This document shows, piece by piece, positions 14,498-22,046 of a stretch of 23,830 nucleotides of DNA. The DNA comes from DASXUX01 sp036504595 (GTDB taxonomy: Bacteria; Planctomycetota; SZUA-567; H5-PLA8), in the NCBI GenBank assembly GCA_036504595.1, contig DASXUX010000103.1, forward strand, positions 1 to 23,830, written 5' to 3'. The notes under the pieces are model-generated. The model did not search any database. It worked only from the letters and a program-made list of their open reading frames with translations, and had not been told where the DNA came from. The position numbers were made by a program, and so were the translations under genes. Within the stretch, counting starts at the first letter, position 1; every line of letters starts with the position of its first letter.

Positions 14498-15496
14498 CTA
14501 CTTCTTGGCCAGAAAGGTAACCCGATAAATGGTCGAACCCGGACTGAACATTACGTAGCCTGGCGCCAATGGAGCTCCGAACTTCATGTTCGCAAGGTAA
14601 ATTGGAGTGGTTCCCACCGTTCGGAAGATCGAACCATTAGCGAAGTTGCTGTGGCTCATCGTAAATGAGAAGCCGGATACGGATTCCACCACACCAACGT
14701 GACCCTTGCTATTGCCACCCCACGGTGCAAAGATAACAAGACCATGCGCTTGTGGGCTTGACACCACTTTTGCATTTGTCAAGAGTGACGGCCATGTCCA
14801 TGCATCACGACCGAAATTCTGCGAGAACATCAGGCGCCATCCGAGTTCATTCTCGCGCGAGTCACTCCACCAAGTACATTGTGGTGCAACGAAGCCGTTC
14901 GGCGAAGTCGCTGTAATCGCACGCGCAGCGGCGCTTGCCTTGAATGCCATCACGTCGCGCCGCAAATCCTCTCCCGAGAACCACATATCAAGGCAAGGGG
15001 GTTTGAAAAACAAACCGGTTCGCGACAACGTCAGTTCCTGACGAGTGCCGTCGTCAAACCGCAGCCGATAGAATCCCTGCGTGTTGGTGACGGTCAACCG
15101 CTTGCCGTCCTTTGAACGAAGAACGGCACCTTTGACGGGCTTGCCGTCGTAATAGACAAACCCCGAGATTTCACGCATTTGTGGCGAACTGGTCGCCACA
15201 GATGGTGGAGGGAGACCAACTTCGCCGCCCGTTGCCATTGAAACCGCGATGAAACACAGCGCCATCGCGACGCGCGCCAGGTTGACGAAAAGCATCGCCA
15301 TTCCTCCCCAATCCGCAACCACGGCCCGCGAGAACGCTAGAATCGCCACGCTGGCGATGAACCCAACGTTTCGGGCAACGTAGTTGTTAGAACTGCAATC
15401 TCGGATCGAGACGGACTGGGCCGATGGCTGCGATGTGCGCGAGAAACGCGCAAGTTCGCGAGACATTTCGCCGATACTTTTTTTGGTTCGAGCCAT
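14498..15496 (-). CDS. Exported CHAP-domain protein (putative peptidoglycan amidase/endopeptidase)
   Basis: Up to 332 residues. An internal ATG at 15295, behind GGGGAGGA with ideal spacing, gives 265 residues starting with a signal-peptide-like segment (MLFVNLARVAMALCFIAVSM) and may be the true start. Next comes a small beta domain resembling carboxypeptidase-regulatory folds (about 108-160: ISGFVYYDGKPVKGAVLRSK). The C-terminal CHAP domain (about 200-330) has the catalytic Cys in PQCTWWSDSR (C207), His in GHVGVVESV (H266) and a polar residue near MSHSNF as third member. CHAP enzymes cleave peptide cross-links or amide bonds in cell walls. It could be a lysin or a host hydrolase. It converges with the portal chimera. 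Confidence 0.78.
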   Translation of the reverse strand: MARTKKSIGEMSRELARFSRTSQPSAQSVSIRDCSSNNYVARNVGFIASVAILAFSRAVVADWGGMAMLFVNLARVAMALCFIAVSMATGGEVGLPPPSVATSSPQMREISGFVYYDGKPVKGAVLRSKDGKRLTVTNTQGFYRLRFDDGTRQELTLSRTGLFFKPPCLDMWFSGEDLRRDVMAFKASAAARAITATSPNGFVAPQCTWWSDSRENELGWRLMFSQNFGRDAWTWPSLLTNAKVVSSPQAHGLVIFAPWGGNSKGHVGVVESVSGFSFTMSHSNFANGSIFRTVGTTPIYLANMKFGAPLAPGYVMFSPGSTIYRVTFLAKK

Positions 15497-15522
15497 TGTC
15501 CCTAATCCTGTGGTTCGAGTCC

Positions 15523-15552
15523 GAGCGACCGCCGCGTTAACGGTGGTCGCTC
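15523..15552. terminator. Stem-loop upstream of the CHAP gene, possible terminator
   Basis: GAGCGACCGCCG, a 6-base loop CGTTAA and CGGTGGTCGCTC form a 12-bp stem with a single imperfect pair. It lies between the 3' end of the HTH-DUF218 gene (15659) and the start of the CHAP gene (15496) on the same strand, so it may end transcription of the former. There is no clear T-run. Confidence 0.5.
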
Positions 15553-15658
15553 AACATCCTTAAACAAACGTGGAGTTTGTGAAGAGGGCCTCTAGTCCAT
15601 TCAGAAAAGGGGTTGTCAGCCCAGTTTCGCTATACAAGTTGCTGCACAATGGCGACGT

Positions 15659-16999
15659 CTAATAAGATGCGCCTATCTTTTCAACGCACGGACGCTCGTT
15701 CGCACAAACGTCCGTTGCAATCTTTAGATATTCCGTCAATACCACCTTTACATACTTGAATCGGTTTCGAGATTCGTCAAAAGAGTGCGCGCTGTATCTG
15801 TATGAACATGGCACGGCGTAGATCTTCGGGGTTACATTCTGATCCATGAAAATCAACTGACAGTTAAGAACACAGCGCGCAACGTGATAGGGATGGGTGA
15901 TTACAACCAAGCTCATGTCCGAAAGGGATTGCGCCGCTCTTGCAGCAATTTCCTGCAACTTGGACATCAAGCACTTTGCGTTTTCAAGGGTGTCACGAGA
16001 TCCGACTTCTTTAAAGATCCGCGAATCTGGCACCTCCAAAAGTCGCAGAAAACTCGCGAAAGCATCGGCTTCGTGCGGCACACCTTGTTGCTTTTCCCAA
16101 TATGGTCCCTTACCAGCAGTGAGTATCCAGCCCGTACCAGCGGTTTTGATGTATTCGTGAAAAGCCTGGCCCGGACGGTCAAATTTCCTTCCTCCAGGAC
16201 AGAAGAGCACAACGCGCTGGCCACTAATATCTTCCGCTCTCCACGGCGAAGGAGGGCGTTCTGCGAATGCGTTTAGATTGTGCGCCAGCTTGATCAAAGC
16301 CGTCCGTAGCGCATCTCTTTTCCGGCTCGAACTTCGTGCGAGAACCCTAGCTGCGGATCGCGCCAGTTTTACTTCGAGCGCGGCATTTGGCGTATTCCAT
16401 TGTCTTAGATTTTCCGGTTTGATTTGGAGTGGATTCTGATTCAGCATTCGGAGGAATTCGTCGAGAGGCCCGAAAAAATTCTTTGCCAGAAAACTGTTGA
16501 TTATGTGTTGAGATTCGGCAAAACGCCGCGGCACAAGGCAACCTTGCGGGCGTAGGGCGTTGCCTGTAAGCGGAAAGAACTTCTCTACTCGAACGAGGTC
16601 ACTTACTTTTTGCTTTTTGCCATCAGAACTGTTGTCGTTCAGTGGCGCACAGTCGCTATAGGGCGCGATTATCGTGGAGTAAAGAGTTTCAGCGGAAGCA
16701 TTTGGACCAGGATCACGACGAAGAAAATAACGGACAGGAAGATTGAGAGTAGTCAAGAATAAGGATGCCTTCCGCAGCCTCATGTATCCTTCACCCTTGC
16801 GTATTTTCTCCGCAGTACCGTGGCCAATGCCTTTCTTCCTAAGAGGTTCAAAACTTTTATTCTTGGCACCTCTGACTTGAAGAAGGTCTAAGAATTTCGC
16901 CGCATCAATCTTTACAAGTGAGGAGCCCGACTCCTGCTGTAACTCGTGTCCAACCTCGCTTTCGACGGCACGGTTTGCAGGTACTTTCTTCGCATGCAT
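15659..16999 (-). CDS. HTH-like domain fused to a DUF218 (YdcF/SanA/ElyC-like) domain
   Basis: 446 residues, start at 16999 with CCAGGAG upstream. Residues about 30-95 look like a Cro/C1-type helix-turn-helix (KFLDLLQVRGAKNKSFEPLR, then GIGHGTAEKIRKGEGYM). A middle part of about 150 residues has no recognised family. Residues about 260-400 are a DUF218 domain with FCPGGRKFDRPGQAF, the signature GSRDTLENA (333-341) and THPYHVARC (368-376). DUF218 proteins have a Rossmann-like fold; several are linked to envelope processes, but the biochemical role is not settled. Most members are membrane-anchored and lack an HTH, so this soluble fusion is unusual. It is AT-richer than its neighbours and lies beside the tRNA-Pro attachment core, consistent with acquired cargo. 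Confidence 0.8.
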   Translation of the reverse strand: MHAKKVPANRAVESEVGHELQQESGSSLVKIDAAKFLDLLQVRGAKNKSFEPLRKKGIGHGTAEKIRKGEGYMRLRKASLFLTTLNLPVRYFLRRDPGPNASAETLYSTIIAPYSDCAPLNDNSSDGKKQKVSDLVRVEKFFPLTGNALRPQGCLVPRRFAESQHIINSFLAKNFFGPLDEFLRMLNQNPLQIKPENLRQWNTPNAALEVKLARSAARVLARSSSRKRDALRTALIKLAHNLNAFAERPPSPWRAEDISGQRVVLFCPGGRKFDRPGQAFHEYIKTAGTGWILTAGKGPYWEKQQGVPHEADAFASFLRLLEVPDSRIFKEVGSRDTLENAKCLMSKLQEIAARAAQSLSDMSLVVITHPYHVARCVLNCQLIFMDQNVTPKIYAVPCSYRYSAHSFDESRNRFKYVKVVLTEYLKIATDVCANERPCVEKIGASY

Positions 17000-17027
17000 A
17001 ATAGCGGACTCCTGGGCGGCAATCTCG

Positions 17028-17273
17028 TTACTGCATACACCACCGCGGGAATCCCATTAACTCCGTCGGCTTGATGTTCAGAAGCTTCCGAGCCAGAGAT
17101 CGTTTCAGGTGTTCAACTAAACCATGCATCCAAACGCATTTGTCATCCCGCGGTCTGCCGGCGCGCCCAAAAAGCCCTTGCTCTTGAACTGTATGGTGTT
17201 CTACCAGCTCTAAGGAACTCGCCGAAAAGGCATAATCCTCAAGGCGCGTCAAATCCCCGTTCTGCGCCGCCAA
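17028..17273 (-). CDS. Possible small protein between integrase and HTH-DUF218 gene
   Basis: 81 residues from a TTG start, since an upstream stop leaves no earlier start. No good ribosome binding site is seen. It ends 28 bp before the HTH-DUF218 start and overlaps the integrase frame end by 25 bp. The sequence (LEDYAFSASSLELVEHHTVQ, then LVEHLKRSLARKLLNIKPTE) has no recognised family. It may be a real leader gene of the DUF218 unit or a fortuitous frame. Confidence 0.3.
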   Translation of the reverse strand: MAAQNGDLTRLEDYAFSASSLELVEHHTVQEQGLFGRAGRPRDDKCVWMHGLVEHLKRSLARKLLNIKPTELMGFPRWCMQ

Positions 17274-18892
17274 GGGTTCGCCAAAGAGTCATGTGGTCGA
17301 GCGCGAGCGTGGCTCGCGCCGTTCTTGTATCTGTCTACTGCTATACGGCTTGTAAAAATCGGGGCGACAGGATTTGAACCTGCGACCTCCTGGTCCCAAA
17401 CCTGAGCACCTACCATAGCTAAACGCTTATTTCCGCTCGTCTTGCGAGAAACGCGCTTTGAGCCTTGGCGGTTACTTGGCGGCGGCGGTTCGTCTTTGTC
17501 ATCGGTACCGGTCTTTGCGAGTACGGCCAGTTCAGGCTCTTTGGCGGCTGCGGCGTGCAGTTCCGGAAGGTTCCCCACCGCGTCGGCCATGCGGCCCTTG
17601 TCGGCGTGCACATAGATGCCCAACGTCATAGCCGGCGTTGAATGCCGCATTAACGCTTGCACGGTTTTGATGTCCGCGCCGCTCGCGACAAGGCGTGTGC
17701 CATGAGTGTGCCGTAGCGCGTGCAGGTCCAGTGTTCTGCCGGAAGCGTCGCGCTTGTCGAGTTCGACCGGGTGCGGCTTTTGCAGCGGCCTACCGTCAGC
17801 GTCAACCGGAAGCACCTTCCCCACCCTATCGCGGTAGATGCGCTTGGCCAGTCCGGCGGCCACTAGATCGTCATTAAACCGCTTCAGCAGCGCTTGTGGC
17901 AGCTTGATAACCGGTTCGTGTTCTTCTGCCGGATGCCGTTCGCGCCATACTTTCAGCGCTTCCACCAGATCGGCGGCCAGTGGCAGCGTTTCGCGCTTGC
18001 CGTTTTTGTTCCCAACCCACTCGGGGCGCGTTGTCAGTGTCGCGGCCTCAAGGCTAATGTCGTTCCACGCCAACAGGCGCGCCTCGTTGACGCGCAAGCC
18101 GGTCTGCACCAGCAAGCGGTAAATCAGCGCATTGCGCCTGCCTTGCTCGGCAAGTTCGGCCTGTCGTTGAAGCGGAATCTCGACGGGCTTAAACGTCCCG
18201 TCCTTGCGCGGGCGATTCTGGTACAGGTTCAAGGCGCGGCGGCGCGGGCCGTCCAGTGCAGCCGCCAACATCCGCGATAATTCGGCGTCGCTCAACGCGC
18301 GCCGTAGCCGCCTGCGTTCGTGCTCGTTACGCTTCTGCACACAATCCAACGGGCTATAAGGCAGAAACCGCGATTTTACCGCCCACTGCAAGCAGGACTT
18401 CAGCGCCTCCAGATACGCATTGACCGTGCGGGGCGCCAAATCTTCTTCGTCGGCCAGGCGATTAAGGAACGCCTCAACCGCATCGGGGCGCAACTGCGCT
18501 ATGGTTCCGGCGCGACAACCATCTATCACGCGCTTGCAGTAAGTCTCAACGTCGCGGCGGTAAGCATCTCCGGTATGGCCCTTCAGAGACTCCAGCCATT
18601 TCCTGAGCAGATCGTAGCAACTCAACTCCGCGACATTGATCGTTGGCAGACTGTGCTTTTCGTTATAGACGCGTTCTTCAGCCTTGCGCAGCGCGGCTTC
18701 TGCCTGTTTCGCCTTCGTGCCGCCGGCTTTTCGGATGGTATGGCCAAGTGCGTCAGTGTACTCGATTGTCCACAGTTCGGAGTAGAACCGCTTCAGTTTC
18801 GGCTTGGCCTTAGCATCCGCTACCGGCGCACCGCTCGCATCGAGTTCAAAGACCCCCGGCTTCGTGTAGTAGCTCTGGAAGACGCGGCCCAT
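17249..18892 (-). CDS. Tyrosine recombinase (integrase) whose frame runs through the att site
   Basis: 547 residues, start at 18892 behind AAAGGAAA. It has an N-terminal arm-binding part, a core-binding SAM-like domain (about 90-190: LRKWLESLKGHTGDAYRRDV) and a catalytic domain with Arg in TGLRVNEARLL, LHALRHTHGTRL, LMRHSTPAMTL and the nucleophile Tyr in GIYVHAD. It should integrate and excise the element together with the HTH protein upstream. After the catalytic domain there is an unusually long tail (about 100 residues) that translates a tRNA-Pro 3'-half (AQVWDQEVAGSNPVAPI) and about 100 bp beyond. The C-terminus would therefore differ before and after integration. The catalytic part is clearly related to the recombinase half of the portal chimera. 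Confidence 0.9.
   Translation of the reverse strand: MGRVFQSYYTKPGVFELDASGAPVADAKAKPKLKRFYSELWTIEYTDALGHTIRKAGGTKAKQAEAALRKAEERVYNEKHSLPTINVAELSCYDLLRKWLESLKGHTGDAYRRDVETYCKRVIDGCRAGTIAQLRPDAVEAFLNRLADEEDLAPRTVNAYLEALKSCLQWAVKSRFLPYSPLDCVQKRNEHERRRLRRALSDAELSRMLAAALDGPRRRALNLYQNRPRKDGTFKPVEIPLQRQAELAEQGRRNALIYRLLVQTGLRVNEARLLAWNDISLEAATLTTRPEWVGNKNGKRETLPLAADLVEALKVWRERHPAEEHEPVIKLPQALLKRFNDDLVAAGLAKRIYRDRVGKVLPVDADGRPLQKPHPVELDKRDASGRTLDLHALRHTHGTRLVASGADIKTVQALMRHSTPAMTLGIYVHADKGRMADAVGNLPELHAAAAKEPELAVLAKTGTDDKDEPPPPSNRQGSKRVSRKTSGNKRLAMVGAQVWDQEVAGSNPVAPIFTSRIAVDRYKNGASHARARPHDSLANPWRRRTGI
17359..17400 (-). other. tRNA-Pro 3'-half, probable attachment (att) core
   Basis: On the minus strand the anticodon loop TTTGGGA (anticodon TGG, Pro), a 3' anticodon stem CCAGG, variable loop AGGTC, T-arm GCAGG-TTCAAAT-CCTGT, acceptor strand CGCCCCG and discriminator A follow each other in exact tRNA order. 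The 5' half is not there: upstream the anticodon stem already mismatches and no D-arm or acceptor partner is found. Integrases often use the anticodon-loop-to-3'-end segment as crossover core. This is either the displaced half at one element boundary or the attP of a free element. Confidence 0.8.
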
Positions 18893-18957
18893 GATATTTT
18901 CCTTTCAGCGGCTAGTGACTGAGGATGACCACGAAAACGACCATCCAGACTTAAGCA

Positions 18958-19293
18958 CTATCCGGCGCGTCTTTGCCGCTTTTCGTCCGCGTCCTGCCAT
19001 GCGCGGAATGTAGCGGCCGGCGGACATCCGTCAAGAATCCAGCGGCGAATATGGTCCGGAACAAAACGCGGGCTCGCACCGATGCGAACGTGCGGAACGC
19101 TGCCGGCATCGTCGGGAGTGATCGTCAACGCCCGCCACACCCATCGCGGAGACTTCCCGAGAAACGTAGCGACCTCGGCCACACTCCACAAGGGCGCGAT
19201 GTTTCCCGGCAGCCTTGCCGGCACGTCTTGCACGTCCGTTGTGACCTTCAACCGCTCACCAGCGCCCCGCAGTTCAGTCTCGTGCTCACTCAT
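18958..19293 (-). CDS. Excisionase-like helix-turn-helix protein
   Basis: 111 residues. A MerR/AlpA-type winged HTH is visible at about 34-88 (LWSVAEVATFLGKSPRWVWR, then PHVRIGASPRFVPDHIRRWI), the layout of excisionase and AlpA family DNA-binding proteins. The gene lies 65 bp upstream of the integrase on the same strand, and its start overlaps the stop of the preceding replication gene by 4 bp (ATGA). Position and fold suggest a recombination directionality factor or regulator of the integrase. Confidence 0.8.
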   Translation of the reverse strand: MSEHETELRGAGERLKVTTDVQDVPARLPGNIAPLWSVAEVATFLGKSPRWVWRALTITPDDAGSVPHVRIGASPRFVPDHIRRWILDGCPPAATFRAWQDADEKRQRRAG

Positions 19294-20228
19294 GCGCTGT
19301 ATCCCCTTTCGTATCCGTTGGCCTTTGAGAGCGCGTCATTTACCTGCCGCTTGACCGAAGTTCGTATGTAGTCTTCCGGCTCATATGGCGGGCGTCGATG
19401 CTCTACCGCAGACGTCACCCAAGCAATAACGTAAGCTTTGAGGTCTTCGATTTCGCCTCGCTTGTTGGCGGCTTGGATACAGATCGCGCCAAAGTCGATA
19501 AGCAGATTCTGGTCAAACACATACCCCGGTCGCGTGTGTATCTGGCTGCTGAGGCAACTAAAGAACGCGCGCACCTCTTGATCGGTGATACTGTGCCTTT
19601 GCATGATACTGCGCAGCGCGTCACCTATCACTCTGTTGTCTCCGTCTAAGAAATCATCCGATTCAAATTCTTTAAAGCGCGCCGCCGCTGGCGGGGCTGT
19701 TTCTCTTTTGCTTTTTTCTTTTTTTGTTTCCGTTGTTAGTTGTGTGCCGTTGAAGGGCGGCAGATGCGCGGTTGATGGCAAGTTTGATGCGCACTTTGAG
19801 GCTGCTTCCTCTATGTGATTTGATGCGCTCTTTGATGCGCCACGAACGGGACAGGTGCGAGACACTTCCGGTCCAGAACCGGCAGCAGTCAACGTTGCCT
19901 GATAATGGCCATAGTTCAGAATGGCGATGAACGTCCCACCAGTGTCGCGGTTTCGGTTGGTCGTAAAATTAACCATTCCATCTGCCTGCAAGCGCGCCAG
20001 AAAGCGCTTCACCTTTTTCCTTTTCCAACCCCAAGCGTCACCAAGGGCAACCTGACTCGAACTGACCTCGCCGCGCTTTTGTATTCGGCCGTGTCGGTCT
20101 GAATGATCGCACCATGACGCGCGTAAGAGTAAGTCCACCCACGCGCCGAATTCGCAGAACGGCTTACGGGCATGAACCCAGTGGGCCTGGACCGAACGAT
20201 GCAGCAGGATGAAGCCGCCGTTACCCAT
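19290..20228 (-). CDS. Phage-type replication protein (replisome organizer-like)
   Basis: 312 residues. The start at 20228 follows GGGGG purines and overlaps the upstream gene by 8 bp; the frame extends further upstream without a signal. The N-terminal 110 residues (GGFILLHRSVQAHWVHARKP, then WGWKRKKVKRFLARLQADGM) match the winged-helix domain of phage replication initiators/replisome organizers. After a linker, a helical C-terminal part (about 200-300, EVRAFFSCLSSQ to AYVIAWVTSAVEH) could contact a helicase loader or helicase. It would start replication of the element. Ends in a 4-bp overlap with the excisionase-like gene, so they are co-translated. Confidence 0.7.
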   Translation of the reverse strand: MGNGGFILLHRSVQAHWVHARKPFCEFGAWVDLLLRASWCDHSDRHGRIQKRGEVSSSQVALGDAWGWKRKKVKRFLARLQADGMVNFTTNRNRDTGGTFIAILNYGHYQATLTAAGSGPEVSRTCPVRGASKSASNHIEEAASKCASNLPSTAHLPPFNGTQLTTETKKEKSKRETAPPAAARFKEFESDDFLDGDNRVIGDALRSIMQRHSITDQEVRAFFSCLSSQIHTRPGYVFDQNLLIDFGAICIQAANKRGEIEDLKAYVIAWVTSAVEHRRPPYEPEDYIRTSVKRQVNDALSKANGYERGYSA

Positions 20229-20718
20229 GGCGTCCCCCTGCCGCGCCAGAAACCGCGTCTTTCGGCGTTGTCGCTGTCTTTGCCCCGCTGGCCTTGCGTT
20301 CGTCGTTTCCTGACGCCGAAACCCCACTCCCTGCGCGGCGCGTGGCGGAAAAAGCGCGAAGGCGCTCGGCAGTCTCAGGACTCACAGTTCGGCGCTTCGG
20401 GATTCGGAGCACCTTCCGCAGCGTGCGGGCCTCTGTCGGCGTCGGCAACCGGTCCAGCCACAAGCAACCGTCCGCGTCGCCGTCTTGAGTCACCCGGCAG
20501 AACGCCAACACGCGCTTGATCACCCCCCAGCGCCGCGCCGTCTTGCCGTCCACGTAGATCGACCACCCTGCGCTGTCCGCATGAACGTTGCCGTGCTTGC
20601 CGATGATGGCCGGATCGCCGCACGCGTCCCGCGCTGCCTTGCAGTCCAGCGCCCGCGCCAGCGCCTTAATCCGCCCCTCGGCAGCGGTGGCAATCCGCTC
20701 TCGGTTCGGGTCGCTCAT
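20221..20718 (-). CDS. Hypothetical protein of the replication operon
   Basis: 165 residues. The start overlaps the stop of the preceding gene by 4 bp and its own end overlaps the replication gene by 8 bp, so it is firmly part of the operon. A compact N-terminal part (1-110) contains VHADSAGWSIYVDGKTARRW and LAFCRVTQDGDADGCLWLDR, which looks like a small alpha/beta domain. The last 45 residues are a disordered Ser/Ala/Gly/Arg-rich tail. No family recognised. Confidence 0.7.
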   Translation of the reverse strand: MSDPNRERIATAAEGRIKALARALDCKAARDACGDPAIIGKHGNVHADSAGWSIYVDGKTARRWGVIKRVLAFCRVTQDGDADGCLWLDRLPTPTEARTLRKVLRIPKRRTVSPETAERLRAFSATRRAGSGVSASGNDERKASGAKTATTPKDAVSGAAGGRHG

Positions 20719-20915
20719 GGCTGCACCGCCCGGTCGGAGGCGCGCTTTGGCATTCCCGCCTTGTTTTTTGGCGTGCGCACGGCAACCTTGAAACCAAGCC
20801 GTTCCAGCCTGTCGCGCAGATCGGCAGCGCGGTGAAAATCACCCGTCGCCAGAGCAGTCTCAAGCGCACAGAAAAGCGCCGTGGGTGACCGGTCTGGGTC
20901 AATCTCTTTCGTCAT
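20715..20915 (-). CDS. Small hypothetical protein, first gene of the replication operon
   Basis: 66 residues, ATG at 20915 preceded by AAAGGAG. A helical segment (LFCALETALATGDFHRAADL then RDRLERLGFKV) is followed by a basic tail. No family recognised. It overlaps the next gene by 4 bp (ATGA). The region upstream carries repeated GTGTGCTG boxes that may control the operon. Confidence 0.65.
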   Translation of the reverse strand: MTKEIDPDRSPTALFCALETALATGDFHRAADLRDRLERLGFKVAVRTPKNKAGMPKRASDRAVQP

Positions 20916-20966
20916 ACGTGGAACTCCTTTCACTTGCCCCCTGCACAGGTGCGAGTGTGGCGTTCC

Positions 20967-21043
20967 GTGTGCTGTTTTTTCGATTAGTTAGCGCTGATTC
21001 TCATAGGTGAAGAAAAAAGCGAAGTGTGCTGTCTAGTGTGCTG
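20967..21043. repeat. Three GTGTGCTG direct repeats upstream of the replication operon
   Basis: GTGTGCTG occurs at 20967-20974, 21024-21031 and 21036-21043; the last two start 12 bp apart. They lie in the 129-bp gap between the winged-helix gene and the operon start, so they could be operators or replication iterons. Three short copies are suggestive only. Confidence 0.35.
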
Positions 21044-21044
21044 G

Positions 21045-21596
21045 CTACTCTTCCTCGGCATCCTCAATTTCCAGATTGCCCGTTCTCAGGTTTCGTCCGG
21101 CGCGTTTTGCAGCAGGCTTCTGCGCAGCACGTGCAGCGAGGAACTTGTCATCGTGGGAAAGGTATGTCCGCACACACCCGACGTGTTTGGCAATCGCTGT
21201 AGTCGTCCACTCGGGGTGTTGTGCCAACGTAGCCAGCGCCAAGCTTAACTTTGTAACCTTTGCACCGATAGGTGGCCGGGCATTCAACGCGCACTTCAGC
21301 CGCAAAACGGAAACGTGGTCTGCATCCAATTCCTGCACCAACACGCCGTCTTTCAGCAGAACATTTATCGCATTGAATAGCTCACCACGCAGCCGCGACG
21401 GCAGCAGCGCCGCAATACGTTTCTCGAACTCATCCACCGGGACCGAACCGGAGTCCGTGGCCTTCAGATGCAGCTTAATTGTATCAAGAACGAGTTTCGG
21501 CAGATCGGCAACCGATAGTGCGTTCAGATCCTCGCACTCTTTCGGCAACATACCGAGGAACTTTCTGTGGCAGAAGTCTTTCCAATCTACAGCCAT
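21045..21596 (-). CDS. Winged-helix-like DNA-binding protein, possible regulator
   Basis: 183 residues with AGGGAA before the ATG. A middle segment (about 50-100: VPVDEFEKRIAALLPSRLRG, then ELFNAINVLLKDGVLVQELD) has winged-helix character. A second helical pair follows (LATLAQHPEWTTTAIAKHVG, about 125-145) that reads like a helix-turn-helix. The tail is basic and then acidic (ending EDAEEE). No named family recognised. It lies immediately upstream of the replication operon, across the GTGTGCTG repeats, in the place of an element regulator. Confidence 0.65.
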   Translation of the reverse strand: MAVDWKDFCHRKFLGMLPKECEDLNALSVADLPKLVLDTIKLHLKATDSGSVPVDEFEKRIAALLPSRLRGELFNAINVLLKDGVLVQELDADHVSVLRLKCALNARPPIGAKVTKLSLALATLAQHPEWTTTAIAKHVGCVRTYLSHDDKFLAARAAQKPAAKRAGRNLRTGNLEIEDAEEE

Positions 21597-21703
21597 GCGC
21601 GCTTCCCTCCGCTGAAAGCATTTGGTCTTCGCGAAGCAAAGCGTGGGAAACTGGCGCGAAGGTCCAGCTTGTCACCCGTCGGCTATCCCACGTCGTTCTG
21701 AGG

Positions 21704-21979
21704 CTAATGGCGCAGCAGCAGAAACAAAATTACCGCAGCGCCAATGATCCAAATCCACACGTTGCCCGAACGCTTGGCACTGACTATGCGCTTGAGTTCG
21801 ATCCTGCGTTGCTCCGGGGAGAGTGTGCTGAGGAAGTCGTCATGGCAGTCTGCGCAGAGCCAGACTTCAGCCTCTCCACCTTCTACCTCGGCCATTACCA
21901 AGTTGAAACGCAAAGGCATGTTGGCCGGCGGGGTACGGGTTTCGTTTTCCCATCGACGGCAGCGGTCGCAGCGCAACAT
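21704..21979 (-). CDS. Small zinc-ribbon protein with C-terminal membrane anchor
   Basis: 91 residues; the start at 21979 is set by GGAGG 6 bases upstream. Two CxxC pairs (C4/C7 in CDRC and C42/C45 in CADC) form a zinc ribbon split by a 34-residue loop. The C-terminus is a membrane helix (about 74-89, WIWIIGAAVILFLLL), so it is tail-anchored with the ribbon in the cytoplasm. The larger neighbour upstream begins with a very similar CDRC ribbon followed by a membrane helix. The two genes are 67 bp apart on the same strand and probably work together. Function unknown. Confidence 0.75.
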   Translation of the reverse strand: MLRCDRCRRWENETRTPPANMPLRFNLVMAEVEGGEAEVWLCADCHDDFLSTLSPEQRRIELKRIVSAKRSGNVWIWIIGAAVILFLLLRH

Positions 21980-22046
21980 TGCAGACCTCCTCAAGACAAT
22001 CACTTGCAGTTGAATATCATGGCTATCTCACGCCTGCTGAATTATG

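Noticed and set aside
15500..15552. T-arm-like sequence GGTTCGAGTCC suggesting a tRNA
   Set aside because: No acceptor, D-arm or anticodon arm can be paired around it, and the downstream part folds better as a 12-bp stem-loop.
17355..17432. Complete tRNA-Pro gene
   Set aside because: Only the anticodon loop to the 3' end is tRNA-like; the 5' anticodon stem mismatches and the D-arm and acceptor 5' strand are absent.
20293..20327. Longer start for the replication protein (345 residues)
   Set aside because: The extra Arg/Gln-rich N-terminus overlaps the upstream coding region and lacks a start signal; the ATG at 20228 fits the domain start and the overlap pattern.
21627..21636. CTTCGCGAAG palindrome upstream of the winged-helix gene
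   Set aside because: A single 10-bp palindrome without a second copy near the promoter is weak evidence for an operator.
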